In this document: positions 1-12,103 of the stretch, in pieces | Layout of the letters: the number at the start of each line of letters is the position of its first letter | Position numbering within the stretch: the stretch's first letter is position 1 | Assembly (NCBI RefSeq): GCF_025263485.1 | Contig: NZ_CP079863.1 | Coordinates: forward strand, 3,224,001-3,288,000 | Source: Mycobacterium sp. SMC-2 | GTDB lineage: Bacteria > Actinomycetota > Actinomycetes > Mycobacteriales > Mycobacteriaceae | Length of the DNA stretch: 64,000 nt | Direction: 5' to 3' | Program-made: the position numbers and the translations under genes | Notes under the pieces: model-generated | Told to the model about the DNA's origin: nothing | The model's input: only the letters and a program-made list of their open reading frames with translations | Database searches by the model: none

Positions 1-1342
1 GCTCCATCGCCAACTCGGCGATTTGCTTGCGCAGACCGTTGATCTCCTCGCGCAGCATCTCGCCGGGCAGGCTGTCACCGCGCTGACCAGCTTCCGGCCG
101 GTTCGCCTGACCGTGCGCGCCCGGGGCCGCATGCGCGACGATCGCTGGAGGGGCGGCGTACCGAGTCCGCGTACCGCCGTCGGTTTGCGCGGGTCCGCCG
201 CCCCGTTCCGCGACCCCGCTGCCGCGCGTGGCGGCCCAGCCGCCGCCCGCCGCCCCGCCACCCCCGGCGGCGGCAGCCATCAGACTGCCGGGCAGCAACG
301 CAGCCGATCCGGGCCCCATGCCGTCGGCCTCGGCCTGCGTGAATCCGACCAGGGCGGGTGCCGGCAGCGCCGCAGCCGCTCTGGTGAATTCGGGAGCCGC
401 ACCGGCCCAGGCGGCCGGCACCGACATCCCCCCGACCGATGCCGCCCGGCCGGCGGCCGCCAATACCTCGGTGTGCCCGGGCGACGGGGCCGGCGAGCTG
501 TCGCTCAACAGGGCCGCGGCTCCGGCGGCGCCGAGCGCGGGTGCGCCGAACCCCAACGCCGAAGCCGGCAACGCGGCGCCGATCGGGCCCGCGAGCAGGG
601 GGCCGAGGATGAACAGCACCCCGCTCGCGACATAGGTACCGCTGGCCGTGACATTGAAAATGTCCGACAGCGTCGGGTCGCCCGGGCTCCCGGCAAGCGT
701 TTGCAGCACGTTGGGCACGGTGGAAACCACTTGCGACAGCGCGTTGCGGGTGTTGCCCGCCGCCGACGTGCCGGTCGCGCGATTAACAGCGTCGGCTTGG
801 ACTTCCGTTCCCACCGGGTTGCTGTCCTGCGGTGGGTCGGTGAAGGGTGTCAGGTTTGATGCGGCCGCCGCCCCGCTCGCGTAGGCGTACATCGTGGATG
901 CGTCCTGAGCCCACATCTCGGCGTATTGCGTCTCGGTGGCCGCGATGGCCGCAGTGTTCTGCCCGAAGATGTTCGTGGCCACCAGTGTCGTCAACAACGC
1001 CCGGTTCTGGGCGATGAGCGGGGGTGGCACCGTCGCGGCAAATGCCGCCTCGTAGGCCGTGGCCGCCGCCCGGGCCTGAGCGGCGGCCTGCTTGACCTGT
1101 TCCCCGGTGGCGCTGAGCCAGGACGCGTAGTGGAGGGCGGCGGCTTGCATCGACGCCGACGCCGGCCCCAGCCATGGACCGAGGGTCAACCCGGATACCA
1201 CGGCGCGGTACCCGGCGGCGGCCGTATTCAGCTCGACGCCGAGCCCGTCCCAGGCGGCCGCGGCCGCCCACATCGGTCCGGACCCCGGTCCCGCATACAT
1301 CCTCCCGGAGGTGATCTCCGGCGGTATTGATGCAAACAACAT
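1..1342 (-). CDS. PPE family protein, SVP subgroup (3' end outside window)
   Basis: The leftward frame opens with an ATG at 1342 and runs off the window edge with no stop in 447 codons. Pro7-Pro8-Glu9 and the following [13 protein letters not shown] stretch are the classic PPE N-terminus. The WL and YEAAFA helical region follows, then VATNIFGQN and [10 protein letters not shown], as in the roughly 180-residue PPE domain. Residues 305-309 read GMSVP, the signature of the PPE-SVP subgroup. The visible C-terminal part is Ala/Gly-rich and then turns charged ([17 protein letters not shown], probably helical). PPE proteins are usually exported by type VII (ESX) systems, often with a PE partner, but none is visible here. 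No strong ribosome site precedes the ATG; I chose it because the PPE motif falls at its usual place. M. tuberculosis has no PPE gene at this spot as far as I recall. Confidence 0.93.
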   Translation of the reverse strand, partial: MLFASIPPEITSGRMYAGPGSGPMWAAAAAWDGLGVELNTAAAGYRAVVSGLTLGPWLGPASASMQAAALHYASWLSATGEQVKQAAAQARAAATAYEAAFAATVPPPLIAQNRALLTTLVATNIFGQNTAAIAATETQYAEMWAQDASTMYAYASGAAAASNLTPFTDPPQDSNPVGTEVQADAVNRATGTSAAGNTRNALSQVVSTVPNVLQTLAGSPGDPTLSDIFNVTASGTYVASGVLFILGPLLAGPIGAALPASALGFGAPALGAAGAAALLSDSSPAPSPGHTEVLAAAGRAASVGGMSVPAAWAGAAPEFTRAAAALPAPALVGFTQAEADGMGPGSAALLPGSLMAAAAGGGGAAGGGWAATRGSGVAERGGGPAQTDGGTRTRYAAPPAIVAHAAPGAHGQANRPEAGQRGDSLPGEMLREEINGLRKQIAELAME

Positions 1343-1558
1343 TCCGGTTCGCCCATCGCCTAAGCGGCCGGGATTGCCGGCGCGGCCGGCATCGGTGCGG
1401 ACGGTTCAACGAGGGCCGGTGAAACACGGGGGACGGGCCGATGCGATCGCAACGTCTGCGCTGTCGACGCCAACTGGATCACCTTTGCAGAGTGCGAATG
1501 TTGCGTCGCATGCTACCCATCACGGGGTGCCGCGGAGGGAGTTTCGGTCGCGCGGGCC

Positions 1559-2245
1559 TTACCAGCCCCGCTCGCGCCATTCGGCCAGGTGAGGGCGCTC
1601 GGTGCCGAGCACGGTGTCGTCGCCGTGGCCGGGGTAGATGACGGTGGAGTCGTCGTACACGTCGAACACCCGGGTGGTGACGTCTTCGAGTAGCTGGGCG
1701 AAATCGCCGGGCTGCCAGGTTTTGCCGACACCGCCCGGAAACAGGCAGTCCCCGGTGAACAGCTGGGTCACCCCGCCCGTCGCGGGCCCGTCGAGGGCGA
1801 GCGCGATCGAGCCGGGCGTGTGCCCGCGCAGGTGGATGACGTCGAATACCAGCTCGCCGATCCGGACGGTGTCGCCGCCCGCCAGCAAACGGTCCGGTTT
1901 GACCGGCAGCGGCCCGGCGTCGATCGCGTGGGCGGCGGTCGGCGCCGCGGTGGCCGCGGCGACGGCCTCCAGCGCCTGCCAGTGGTCGAAGTGCTGATGG
2001 CTGGTCACGATCAGCGACACCTTGGGCGCGTACCGCCGGGTCAGGCCGATCAGGACGTCCGCGTCGTTGGCGGCGTCGATCAACAGGGTTTCGCCGGTAG
2101 CGGAACACGTCACCAAATACGCATTGTTGTCATGGGGACCCACCGACGCCTTTAGGATCGTGGCGCCGGGTAGGGTCCGGCGGGCCGCCGTACCAGGGTC
2201 GACGTGTCCGGTGTAGTTGTCGCTCGGCTCGCCCGGTGCAGTCAT
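1559..2245 (-). CDS. Metallo-beta-lactamase-fold hydrolase (glyoxalase II-like, Rv1637c type)
   Basis: This 228-residue protein has the metal-binding motif H83-x-H85-x-D87-H88 (SHQHFDHW), a later GHTPGS histidine, a FTGDCLF aspartate and a YPGHGDD histidine. Together these make the two-metal site of the metallo-beta-lactamase fold. Glyoxalase II or another thioester/ester hydrolase is the nearest guess; the substrate cannot be read from sequence. The ATG at 2245 (MTAPGEPS) is preferred to an in-frame start 24 codons upstream, because the extension looks non-coding and overlaps the uvrA promoter. It is divergent from uvrA with 110 bases between the starts, and lies upstream of the PPE gene on the same strand. 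It matches the uvrA neighbour Rv1637c in position and type. Confidence 0.88.
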   Translation of the reverse strand: MTAPGEPSDNYTGHVDPGTAARRTLPGATILKASVGPHDNNAYLVTCSATGETLLIDAANDADVLIGLTRRYAPKVSLIVTSHQHFDHWQALEAVAAATAAPTAAHAIDAGPLPVKPDRLLAGGDTVRIGELVFDVIHLRGHTPGSIALALDGPATGGVTQLFTGDCLFPGGVGKTWQPGDFAQLLEDVTTRVFDVYDDSTVIYPGHGDDTVLGTERPHLAEWRERGW

Positions 2246-2273
2246 AGCGGCCACGTTACTGGTCGAACGTTGC

Positions 2274-2296
2274 TTGTCGGTATGGGCACATAGCAT
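2274..2296 (+). promoter_or_regulatory. DNA-damage promoter of uvrA (PafBC / RecA-independent motif)
   Basis: TTGTCGGTA at 2274-2282, exactly eight bases, then TAGCAT at 2291-2296. This fits the mycobacterial RecA-independent damage promoter TTGTCRGTG-N8-TANNNT, which is recognised with the WYL-domain regulator PafBC. Only the last base of the upstream element departs from consensus. The predicted transcript starts near 2303, leaving a leader of about 53 bases before the GTG of uvrA. Confidence 0.8.
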
Positions 2297-2355
2297 GGAA
2301 AGCGCCGTGCGCATCAACGGCTACAGCACCTAAAGATCCACTGAGAGAGGGCAGC

Positions 2356-5259
<2,904 letters not shown>

Positions 5260-5309
5260 CGAGCCTAAGGCGCTTCGCGACACATAATCGTCTGCGACGA
5301 CGCGCCGAA

Positions 5310-5326
5310 AAACCGCGCAGCGGTTT
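5310..5326 (-). terminator. Hairpin between convergent uvrA and the leftward unit
   Basis: AAACCGC-GCA-GCGGTTT forms a 7-bp stem with a 3-base loop. A run of five A's (5308-5312) gives a U-tail on the leftward transcript, so it best serves the three-gene unit ending at 5325, whose stop codon it overlaps. On the rightward strand the U-run is only three bases, so its effect on uvrA is doubtful. Confidence 0.45.
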
Positions 5327-5573
5327 ATGATTCGTGGCTGTCGTGCGGGCGCATCGATTCGCGGATCCGCGCCAACCGCTCGGCCGCCGCGCGCTCGCGC
5401 TCCTCGTATTGTTCCTCGACCGACCGGCCCTCGGCCGACTCCGCATCGAGCTCCGCGGCGCCCTGCGCCGTCGCGTACCGGGTTTCGATCTTCTCGCGGA
5501 CGGATTCGAAGGTCGGCACACCGGCGCTGTCATAGCCGGGATCGGGTGGGGTTGGTTGATCAGGCATAGCCAC
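5325..5573 (-). CDS. Small acidic conserved hypothetical protein
   Basis: This 82-residue protein is not recognised by function. It has a Pro-rich start (MAMPDQPTPPDPGYDSAGVP) and then a long charged helix rich in Glu, Arg and Ala (FESVREKIETRYATAQG, EEQYEERERAAAERLARI) with coiled-coil character. No membrane segment or signal is seen. A second ATG two codons in (5567) is an equally good start. The start overlaps the 3' end of the upstream membrane-protein gene by 14 bases, so the two are probably translationally coupled. A small protein gene beside uvrA is also present in M. tuberculosis. Confidence 0.75.
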   Translation of the reverse strand: MAMPDQPTPPDPGYDSAGVPTFESVREKIETRYATAQGAAELDAESAEGRSVEEQYEERERAAAERLARIRESMRPHDSHES

Positions 5574-5985
5574 GCTCCCGCTCGAAATAGCGCACCATTT
5601 GCTCCCAGTACACCAGCGTCAACGCCATCTGCACCGCGACCGCGGCCGCCGCCGGCAGCGCGCGGTGGCGGCAAGCGGCGACGACCGCACCCAGTGCGGC
5701 CACCGACGTCAGCGCGCTGACCACCATGGCCGCATCCCGGGGACGACGGCTGATCCACAACTCCTCGCCCAGCATCGCCCGCGTCGACCACGCCCGCTCG
5801 TGGGCCGGCTTGCCGAACACGAACGGGTTGACCGCCAGCCACAACGCAATCCACGCCGCATGGCTGCGGCGCCGCGTCCACGGCGGCACCAGGATCAGCG
5901 GCGTGCTCGCCCAGCGGGTCCAGGCGCTCCACGGGTTGCAGTGCCGCGCAAAGATCGCGCGCCGAACCCCCGCAACCGAAAGCAT
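5560..5985 (-). CDS. Small membrane protein (possibly DUF6653 type)
   Basis: The 141-residue protein has three hydrophobic stretches: WIALWLAVNPFVFG, MVVSALTSVAALGAVVAA and ALPAAAAVAVQMALTLVYW. The early HCNPWSAWTRW motif resembles what I remember of DUF6653, a family of unknown function; that assignment is tentative. It starts 6 bases after the esterase stop and overlaps the next gene by 14 bases, so it is the middle gene of a three-gene leftward operon. It may act together with the membrane esterase upstream. Confidence 0.75.
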   Translation of the reverse strand: MLSVAGVRRAIFARHCNPWSAWTRWASTPLILVPPWTRRRSHAAWIALWLAVNPFVFGKPAHERAWSTRAMLGEELWISRRPRDAAMVVSALTSVAALGAVVAACRHRALPAAAAVAVQMALTLVYWEQMVRYFERERGYA

Positions 5986-5991
5986 CGGCGG

Positions 5992-7473
5992 CTACCGCCC
6001 GGCGGGAGTGGAATGGTCGGCCGGGACGACGACCGGGGCGGCGGGCGCGGGGGCGGTGCCGGGCAACGCGGTCCGCGGAACTCCCGGCGTGCCCAGCCGG
6101 CCGGCCAGCCACGGCAACGCGGCGGCGAAGGCCCGGTCAGCGAACGGCCAATCGTGTCGGCCTGGCTGCGCCAGCACCGCGCAGTCGATCCCGTTGGCGC
6201 GCCCGAGCGCACACAGTGCATAGGCGGCCGCGGCCTGGTTGCCGGGGTCGGCGGCCGCCTGCCGGCTGGCCAGCAGGATCGCGCCACTATCGGTCATGAC
6301 CGGGTCGTGACGCGGTGCCGCCGGGCTGTCCGCGGATATCGCGAACCAGCCGGCCACGTCGCGGTAGGGCCCGTGCCGGCTGATCACCGTGGTGGGGTCG
6401 AATGCCGCCCACGCGTCGGCATTTCCGCCGAAGAGCCGGGCGATGGTTTGGGCCTTGTTCCCGGCGTTCGGGAAGAAGTCGCCGGCCACGTCGACGAAGG
6501 CGCTGAACATGTCGGGGTGCATGACGGTCAGGTCCACGGCGCAGGTCCCGCCCATCGACCAGCCGGCGATGCCCCAGCTGGACCGGTCGCGGCTGACGCC
6601 GAACTGGGAAACCATATACGGCACAACGTCTTTGGTCAGGTGGTCGGCGGCGTTACCGCGGCTGCCGTTGACGCATTCGGTGTCGTTGTTGAAGGCCCCG
6701 CCGGAGTCGACGAACACCAGCACCGGGGCCTTGCCGTCGTGGGCGGCCGCGAAGTCGTCGATCGACTTGACCGCGTTGCCCGCGCGGGTCCAGTCGGCGG
6801 GCGTGTTGAACTGCCCCCCGATCATCATGACGGTCGGCAGCGCCGGCGGCGGGCTGCTGGTGAACCATTCCGGCGGCAGGTACACCAGCTCACCGCGGTG
6901 CTTGAAATGCGAGGCGTCGGACGGGATGACCACCGGGACTACGCTGCCGTGCGGCGGCCGCGCCCGTTTGGCGGCCATCGCGGTGACGGTGGCCGGGTCG
7001 GTCTGATCGGGCAGGGGACCGGACGTCAGCTGGCCCCACGCCGCCTGCACGGTCGGGAAGTAGCCGACCCACAGGTTGAGCACCAGGGCGGCGCATAGCG
7101 CGCACGACGGCACGGCCAGCAGCCCGGCGCAGCGCCGCCAGCGGCGGGCGCCCCGCCACCCCAGGATCAGCACCGCCACCGCCGTACCGGTCAACGCGAT
7201 CCAAAGCCACAGCGCGGCCGGCGCTGGTTCGTCGGACAGGCCACGGTCGACGATGTACCAGTGCGTCAGGTAGGCGGCGGCAGCACCGGCCGCCGCGGCC
7301 GCCGGCAACCACACCGTCCGCCACCGGCGCGAGCGCCAGCCGACGGCCAGCGTCAGCGCCACCGCGGCCACCACCTGAATCGTGATCGGCAGCCAGCCGT
7401 GCATCAGGGAAGTGTGAGCGCTTGCCAGCAACTGCGTCGTGGCGTTGGTCGTCGACGCGGTCACGGCTTTCAT
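5992..7473 (-). CDS. Membrane-anchored alpha/beta-hydrolase (esterase, Rv1639c type)
   Basis: The 493-residue protein has four N-terminal membrane helices (around 26-45, 54-73, 86-105 and 117-138) followed by an esterase-D/antigen-85-like alpha/beta-hydrolase domain from about residue 175. The nucleophile elbow is G304-W-S306-M-G308-G, and a C-terminal GRHDW histidine completes the likely triad. The topology suggests a catalytic domain facing the periplasm or cell envelope, perhaps acting on a lipid or acyl ester; the substrate is unknown. It heads the leftward unit with the two small genes. It is the Rv1639c-like neighbour that normally sits directly beside lysX; here the IS481 element separates them. 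Confidence 0.88.
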   Translation of the reverse strand: MKAVTASTTNATTQLLASAHTSLMHGWLPITIQVVAAVALTLAVGWRSRRWRTVWLPAAAAAGAAAAYLTHWYIVDRGLSDEPAPAALWLWIALTGTAVAVLILGWRGARRWRRCAGLLAVPSCALCAALVLNLWVGYFPTVQAAWGQLTSGPLPDQTDPATVTAMAAKRARPPHGSVVPVVIPSDASHFKHRGELVYLPPEWFTSSPPPALPTVMMIGGQFNTPADWTRAGNAVKSIDDFAAAHDGKAPVLVFVDSGGAFNNDTECVNGSRGNAADHLTKDVVPYMVSQFGVSRDRSSWGIAGWSMGGTCAVDLTVMHPDMFSAFVDVAGDFFPNAGNKAQTIARLFGGNADAWAAFDPTTVISRHGPYRDVAGWFAISADSPAAPRHDPVMTDSGAILLASRQAAADPGNQAAAAYALCALGRANGIDCAVLAQPGRHDWPFADRAFAAALPWLAGRLGTPGVPRTALPGTAPAPAAPVVVPADHSTPAGR

Positions 7474-7548
7474 TGTGATCGATTGTTAACCGGCCTGGAA
7501 CGTATTCACCGAATGTTCGCCATGGACCGCGCGCGTGTCCTGGCGCCG

Positions 7549-7554
7549 GCTAGT
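7549..7554. repeat. Left target-site duplication of the IS481 element
   Basis: GCTAGT lies immediately outside the left inverted repeat and is repeated at 8641-8646. It fits the NCTAGN target known for IS481. Confidence 0.9.
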
Positions 7555-8533
7555 TGTACTGACCTGAGAGGTTAGGTACGCGGCTGGCGGGTGGTTGGCC
7601 GCCGAGTGCGGTGTGGCCGCGGTGGTGATTGTAGGTGTGGAGCCAGGCAGTGAAGGCGTGGCAGCGTTCGGCGTCGCTGGTGTAGAGCTGGGCGTAGGCC
7701 CATTCGTCGGCTAGCGTGCGGTGAAATCTCTCCACTTTGCCGTTGGTTTGCGGCCGATAGGGGCGGGTGCGGCGATGCTCGATAGCTCCGAGTGCGTCGG
7801 TGAAGGCCTGGGATCGATAGCAGGACCCGTTGTCGGTCAATACTTTCCGTACCGTGATGCCGTGCGCGGTGAACCAGGCATCAGCGCGGATCCAAAACGC
7901 TGCCGCAGTGTCTTTGCGTTCGTCAGCCAGCAGCTCGGTGTAGGCCAGGCGCGAGTGGCCATCAATGGCGGTGTGTAGGAAGTGGTACCCGATCGCGGGG
8001 TGGCGCGCGGTCATCCGAATCGATCGATGAGCTTGAGAATTGCGTTTGCCCAGCGATCGGCCCAGCATCCGCCAACCACCGCCGGCGGGGATCTTGCCCA
8101 GTTTTTTGACATCGACATGCACTAGCTCGCCGCACCTAGCCGAGTCGATGCGGCGGATCACCCGACCGGTGGGGCGGTCTAGCCAACGGAGTCTGGCCAT
8201 CCCGTAACGGGTGAGCACGCGATGCACCGTGGAGGGATGGATGCCGAGTAGGTAACCGATTCGAGCGGGTCCCCACCTGCGGATCACCCGAACTTTAATG
8301 ATGCGGCGCTCGGTGCGCGTGGGTGTGCGGCGAGGGCTGTGATGCGGGCGTGAACTGCGATCAACCATTGCCGGCGCCCCGGCGGCGCGGTACCGCCCGG
8401 CCCAGCGCGCCGCGGTGGTCGCCGACACCTGGAACCGCTCGGCGGCCCGCCGCAGCGGCCAGCCATCATCAACAACACACCGGGCCAGCCGCAGCCGACC
8501 GGTTTCAGACAATGGAGCATTACGGTGGGACAC
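7550..8533 (-). CDS. IS481-family DDE transposase
   Basis: The 327-residue protein has an N-terminal helix-turn-helix (ARCVVDDGWPLRRAAERFQVS, about 18-38) and an rve integrase core. The likely catalytic triad is D141 (HVDVKKLG), D234 (TDNGSCYRS) and E268 (NGKVERFHRTL), a D-33-E spacing. The start is a GTG at 8533 with CGGAGG seven bases upstream. The reading frame leaves the element: the last IS base plus two target bases make an Asn codon, and the TAG stop at 7552-7550 lies wholly in the target duplication. The ribosome site lies in one arm of a 14-bp inverted repeat (8532-8596). Confidence 0.95.
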   Translation of the reverse strand: MSHRNAPLSETGRLRLARCVVDDGWPLRRAAERFQVSATTAARWAGRYRAAGAPAMVDRSSRPHHSPRRTPTRTERRIIKVRVIRRWGPARIGYLLGIHPSTVHRVLTRYGMARLRWLDRPTGRVIRRIDSARCGELVHVDVKKLGKIPAGGGWRMLGRSLGKRNSQAHRSIRMTARHPAIGYHFLHTAIDGHSRLAYTELLADERKDTAAAFWIRADAWFTAHGITVRKVLTDNGSCYRSQAFTDALGAIEHRRTRPYRPQTNGKVERFHRTLADEWAYAQLYTSDAERCHAFTAWLHTYNHHRGHTALGGQPPASRVPNLSGQYN

Positions 8534-8640
8534 GAAGACCTCCGATTGTGAGCAGTGCGTTCCTTGACAGCTCGCACTTCACTCGGAGGTCTTCGTCATG
8601 TCACCACGCCACGCCGTCACCAACGTCCGTGGTCAGTACA
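7555..8640 (-). mobile_element. Complete IS481-family insertion sequence, 1,086 bp
   Basis: The element is bounded by perfect 10-bp terminal inverted repeats, TGTACTGACC at 7555-7564 and GGTCAGTACA at 8631-8640, with weaker matching inward. It is flanked by the 6-bp direct repeat GCTAGT. It holds a single intact transposase gene on the minus strand. The clean duplication and unbroken gene suggest a fairly recent, probably active copy. It sits between lysX and the Rv1639c-like gene, which are usually adjacent. Confidence 0.93.
8532..8596 (-). promoter_or_regulatory. Inverted repeat that can mask the transposase ribosome site
   Basis: The arms 8532-8545 and 8583-8596 are perfectly complementary over 14 bp, and an inner AGTGCG/CGCACT pair (8554-8559 with 8573-8578) extends the structure. 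In an mRNA reading leftward from outside the element, the CGGAGG ribosome site and the first base of the GTG start codon fall in the stem. This resembles the way IS10 and others block transposase synthesis from read-through transcripts. Confidence 0.6.
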
Positions 8641-8646
8641 GCTAGT
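8641..8646. repeat. Right target-site duplication, containing the lysX stop codon
   Basis: A second copy of GCTAGT directly outside the right inverted repeat. Bases 8642-8644 are the TAG stop of lysX read leftward. Confidence 0.9.
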
Positions 8647-11600
8647 GCGGCCTGGCCAGCGGAAATGGCAGCGTCTCGCGGATGCTGCGGCCGGTTATGA
8701 GCATGACAAGCCGATCGATGCCCAAGCCGAGCCCGCCGGTGGGCGGCATTGCGTACTCCATGGCGTGCAGGAAGTCCTCGTCGAGCTCCATCGCCTCGGG
8801 GTCGCCGCCGGCGGCTAGCAGCGACTGCTCCTGCAGGCGGCGCCGCTGCTCCACCGGATCGGTGAGCTCGCTGTAGGCGGTCGCCAGTTCGATCCCCCAG
8901 GCCACCAGGTCCCACCGCTCGGCGACGCCGCACCGGCTGCGGTGCGGCCGGGTCAAGGGCGAGACGGAAGTGGGGAAGTCGATGTAGAACGTCGGGCGCT
9001 CGGTCCGGTCCTCGACCAGGTGTTCGTAAAGCTCCAGCACCACCGCGCCGGCGTCCCACTGCGCCCGATACGGAATCCGGGCGGCGTCGCAGAGTTTGCG
9101 CAAAACGGCCAGGGGCGTGTCGGGATCGACGTGTTCCCCGAGCGCCTCGGACACCGCGTCGTGCACGGTCTTCACCGGCCAGTCTCCAGAGATGTCGATC
9201 GGCTGCAGGCGGCCGTCACCGCGGGGCCGCAGCACGGTCTGCTCCCCGTTGGCGGCCTGCGCGGCGTTTTGGATGAGCTCGCGGCAGCCTTCGATCCAGA
9301 CCGTGTAGTCGGCGTGCGCCTGGTACGCCTCCAGCAGCGTGAACTCGGGATTGTGGCTGAAGTCGACGCCCTCGTTGCGGAAGGCCCGGCCCAGCTCGAA
9401 CACCCGCTCCACGCCGCCGACGCACAACCGCTTCAGATACAGCTCGGGCGCGATCCGCAGGAACAGGTCCATGTCGTAGGTGTTGATGTGGGTGACGAAC
9501 GGCCGGGCGGTCGCCCCGCCGTGGATCTGCTGCAGGATCGGCGTCTCGACCTCGACGAACCCGTTGGCGAACAACGTATCCCGGACGGAGCGCAGGACGC
9601 TGCTGCGGGCCGTGATCAGCTCGCGGGACTCGGGGTTGACCGCCAAATCGACGTAGCGAGTCCGCAGCCGCGCCTCCGGGTCCGTCAGCCCCTTCCACTT
9701 GTTCGGCAGCGGCCGCAGGCATTTCCCGATCATCCGCCACTCGCGCACGATCAGCGAGCGGGTGCCGTTCTTGGAAAAACCCATGTGCCCGGTCATCTCG
9801 ACCAGGTCGCCGAGATCGATCGCTGCGGTGAAGTCCGCGGTGCGGCCGTGCTCCAGGCGTGAATTATCCAGCAGCACTTGCAATTCGCCCGACCAGTCCC
9901 GCAGCTGGGCGAACAGCACGCCGCCGTAGTCGCGTATCCGCAGGATGCGTCCCGATACCGAAATGGTTTCCTGGTCGTCGGCCTCGAGCGCCCGGGAGAT
10001 GGTGTGGCTGGGCGGCGATCCCACCGGGTAGGCGTCAATGCCGTTGCGCCGCAGGACCTTCAGTTTGGCCAGCCGGACCCGCACCTGCTCGGGCAGGCGG
10101 GCTCTCGACTCTTCCAGTTCCGCGTCGTCGTTTCGCCGCTGTATCCCGCTCACGTCGGGGGCCGAGCCGTCGTGATGCAGCAGGCCCGACTCCGCCAGCC
10201 TGGCGGGCACGGCGGGGTGGTGCCCGGTGTGAGTCTTGCGCCGGGTGAAGGGCAGCACCAGGAAGCCCTCCGCGATCACCGAGGCGACGCCCACCCGGGG
10301 GATCAGGCGCGCGTCCTCGTAGCAGGCATAGCGCGGAACCCATTCGGGCTGGTATTTCATGTTCGAGCGGTACAGGGTCTCCAGCTGCCACCACCGAGAG
10401 AAGAACAGGAGCAGCCCGCGCCACAACCGGGCGACCGGGCCGGCGCCGAGCTGGGCGCCCTGTTCGAACGCCGAGCGGAACATCGCGAAGTTCAGCGAAA
10501 TCCGGCTGATCCCAAGGGTTTCGGCGGTCAGGGCGAGATCGCTGACCATGAGCTCGATGGTGCCGTTGGGGGACTGCGGGGAACGGCGCATCACGTCCAG
10601 GGAGACACCCGTGGTTCCCCACGGGACCAGCGAAAGCATCGCCACGACGGTGCCGTCCCGGTCCAGCGCCTCGACCAGCAGGCAATCCCCGTCCGCCGGG
10701 TCACCGAGCCGGCCCAGCGCCATGGAGAAGCCGCGCTCGGTCTCGGTGTCACGCCAGGCGTCGGCGCGGGTGATGGTCGCGGCCATCTCCTCGGCCGGGA
10801 TGTCCCGGTGCCGCCGGATGCGCACGGTCAGCCCGGCACGGCGGGCGCGGGTCACGGCCTGGCGCACCCCGCGCATGTCGGGGCCCGACAGCCGGAAGTC
10901 GGCCGTCCGCAGGATCGCCTCGTCGCCCAACTCGAGCGCGTTCAGCCCGGCGTCCCGGTACACCCGCGCCCCCTGCGAGCTGGCGCCCATGACGCCCGGG
11001 GCCCACCCGTACGTCTGGCACAGCCCCAGCCAGGCGTCGATGGCCTGCGGCCACGCCCGCGGGTCGCCGATCGGGTCGCCGCTGGCCAGGCACACGCCCA
11101 CCTCGACGCGGTAGGTGATGGCGGCGCGGCCGCTCGGCGCGAACACCACCGACTTGTCGCGGCGGGTCGCGAAGTAGCCGAGCGAGTCGTTCTTGCCGTA
11201 CAGCTCGAGGAGCCCGCGGATGGCCGACTCGTCCTCGCCCGTCAGCGCGTTTTCGGCGCGCTGCGATTGGAAGAGCACGATGGTCGCCATGATCAGCGCC
11301 AGCGCGCCGAACAGCCCGAAGATGGCGTTGAGGAACAGGTGCGGCCTGCCGGTGAACAGGTCCGGATCGGCCAGGGCGAACCCGACCACCCGGTTGGCGA
11401 CGTAGGGCAGGCGGTCCTGGCGCGCCAGCGTTCCGGGCCACAACTCGACCAGGCCCCACGACACCAGGATCCCGATCACGTCCCCGGCCACCAGCACCGC
11501 CGCGGCTTTGACCAGCGCGCCCCTACGGACCTTGGCCCAGAACTCCCGATAGGCCAGCACCAGCAGCACGATCGCGACGATGTGCACCGCGAACCCGAGG

Positions 11601-11962
11601 TTCTCGCCGAACGTCTCGGTCGCGGTGTTGTCGCCCGCGGCGATGTCGGCGGCGTTCAGCCCGGCGGCGATGATCATCTGGCCCAGCAACACCATCCAGG
11701 CGATCCGTTTCCGCGCGGTCAGGGCCGCGGCCAGCAACGCCAGCACGAACGACCACGCGATGCTGGTGTCGGGGAAGTTGAACAGGTAGTCGTTGATGAA
11801 CTCGCGGGGGACCTTGATCAGCCACCGGAGCCCCGGGGACACACTGGCCAGCAACGACACCGTCGCGATGACGCCCACGATCCACCCGGCCGCCGCCGGC
11901 ACCCAGCGATACCGGGAATGCGACCGACCGCGGGGCCCCGAACGGGACGAAGCGAGTGTCAC
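8642..11962 (-). CDS. lysX: LysX: lysyl-tRNA synthetase fused to lysyl-phosphatidylglycerol synthase
   Basis: LysX charges tRNA with lysine and transfers the lysine to phosphatidylglycerol in the membrane, which lowers surface charge and gives resistance to cationic peptides. Several N-terminal membrane helices come first. A DUF2156/MprF-type transferase domain follows (about residues 290-590; [21 protein letters not shown]). Next comes an OB fold ([15 protein letters not shown]) and then a class II lysyl-tRNA synthetase core, with motif 2 [15 protein letters not shown] and motif 3 [16 protein letters not shown] chose the GTG at 11962 (1,106 residues). The frame stays open to a GTG at 12160 (1,172 residues, the length I recall for M. 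tuberculosis LysX), but that extension crosses a likely infC promoter. The stop codon lies in the IS481 target duplication and is intact. Confidence 0.93.
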   Translation of the reverse strand: MTLASSRSGPRGRSHSRYRWVPAAAGWIVGVIATVSLLASVSPGLRWLIKVPREFINDYLFNFPDTSIAWSFVLALLAAALTARKRIAWMVLLGQMIIAAGLNAADIAAGDNTATETFGENLGFAVHIVAIVLLVLAYREFWAKVRRGALVKAAAVLVAGDVIGILVSWGLVELWPGTLARQDRLPYVANRVVGFALADPDLFTGRPHLFLNAIFGLFGALALIMATIVLFQSQRAENALTGEDESAIRGLLELYGKNDSLGYFATRRDKSVVFAPSGRAAITYRVEVGVCLASGDPIGDPRAWPQAIDAWLGLCQTYGWAPGVMGASSQGARVYRDAGLNALELGDEAILRTADFRLSGPDMRGVRQAVTRARRAGLTVRIRRHRDIPAEEMAATITRADAWRDTETERGFSMALGRLGDPADGDCLLVEALDRDGTVVAMLSLVPWGTTGVSLDVMRRSPQSPNGTIELMVSDLALTAETLGISRISLNFAMFRSAFEQGAQLGAGPVARLWRGLLLFFSRWWQLETLYRSNMKYQPEWVPRYACYEDARLIPRVGVASVIAEGFLVLPFTRRKTHTGHHPAVPARLAESGLLHHDGSAPDVSGIQRRNDDAELEESRARLPEQVRVRLAKLKVLRRNGIDAYPVGSPPSHTISRALEADDQETISVSGRILRIRDYGGVLFAQLRDWSGELQVLLDNSRLEHGRTADFTAAIDLGDLVEMTGHMGFSKNGTRSLIVREWRMIGKCLRPLPNKWKGLTDPEARLRTRYVDLAVNPESRELITARSSVLRSVRDTLFANGFVEVETPILQQIHGGATARPFVTHINTYDMDLFLRIAPELYLKRLCVGGVERVFELGRAFRNEGVDFSHNPEFTLLEAYQAHADYTVWIEGCRELIQNAAQAANGEQTVLRPRGDGRLQPIDISGDWPVKTVHDAVSEALGEHVDPDTPLAVLRKLCDAARIPYRAQWDAGAVVLELYEHLVEDRTERPTFYIDFPTSVSPLTRPHRSRCGVAERWDLVAWGIELATAYSELTDPVEQRRRLQEQSLLAAGGDPEAMELDEDFLHAMEYAMPPTGGLGLGIDRLVMLITGRSIRETLPFPLARPH

Positions 11963-11970
11963 AGACCGCG

Positions 11971-11976
11971 AGGATA
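11971..11976 (-). promoter_or_regulatory. Possible -10 of lysX (near-leaderless)
   Basis: Read leftward, TATCCT ends eight bases before the GTG at 11962. This fits TANNNT and would give a nearly leaderless lysX mRNA, which supports the shorter start. Confidence 0.35.
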
Positions 11977-12097
11977 TGCCCTCAATCCGTGAAAAGCTTG
12001 GCGAAGCGCTAAGAGCGGTCGGCAATAGTTCGCCCCGTCGCCGAGGGGCGCCGGACCGGGGTCGGAGGCGAAGTGCGAAAAGCCGCCCCGTGGCTGC

Positions 12098-12103
12098 TAA
12101 ACT
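12098..12103 (+). promoter_or_regulatory. Possible -10 of the infC operon
   Basis: TAAACT fits TANNNT. Initiation near 12110 would give a leader of about 280 bases that contains the terminator hairpin at 12278-12295. No convincing -35 is seen. Confidence 0.3.

Noticed and set aside
1442..1451. TGCGATCGCA palindrome between the PPE and hydrolase genes
   Set aside because: Such 10-bp palindromes are expected by chance in GC-rich DNA, and no promoter element is placed near it. The 216-base gap shows nothing else convincing.
2263..2278. TCGAAC near uvrA as a LexA (SOS) box
   Set aside because: The second half-site after four bases is CTTGTC instead of GTTCGA, so the box is incomplete. The PafBC-type promoter explains damage control better.
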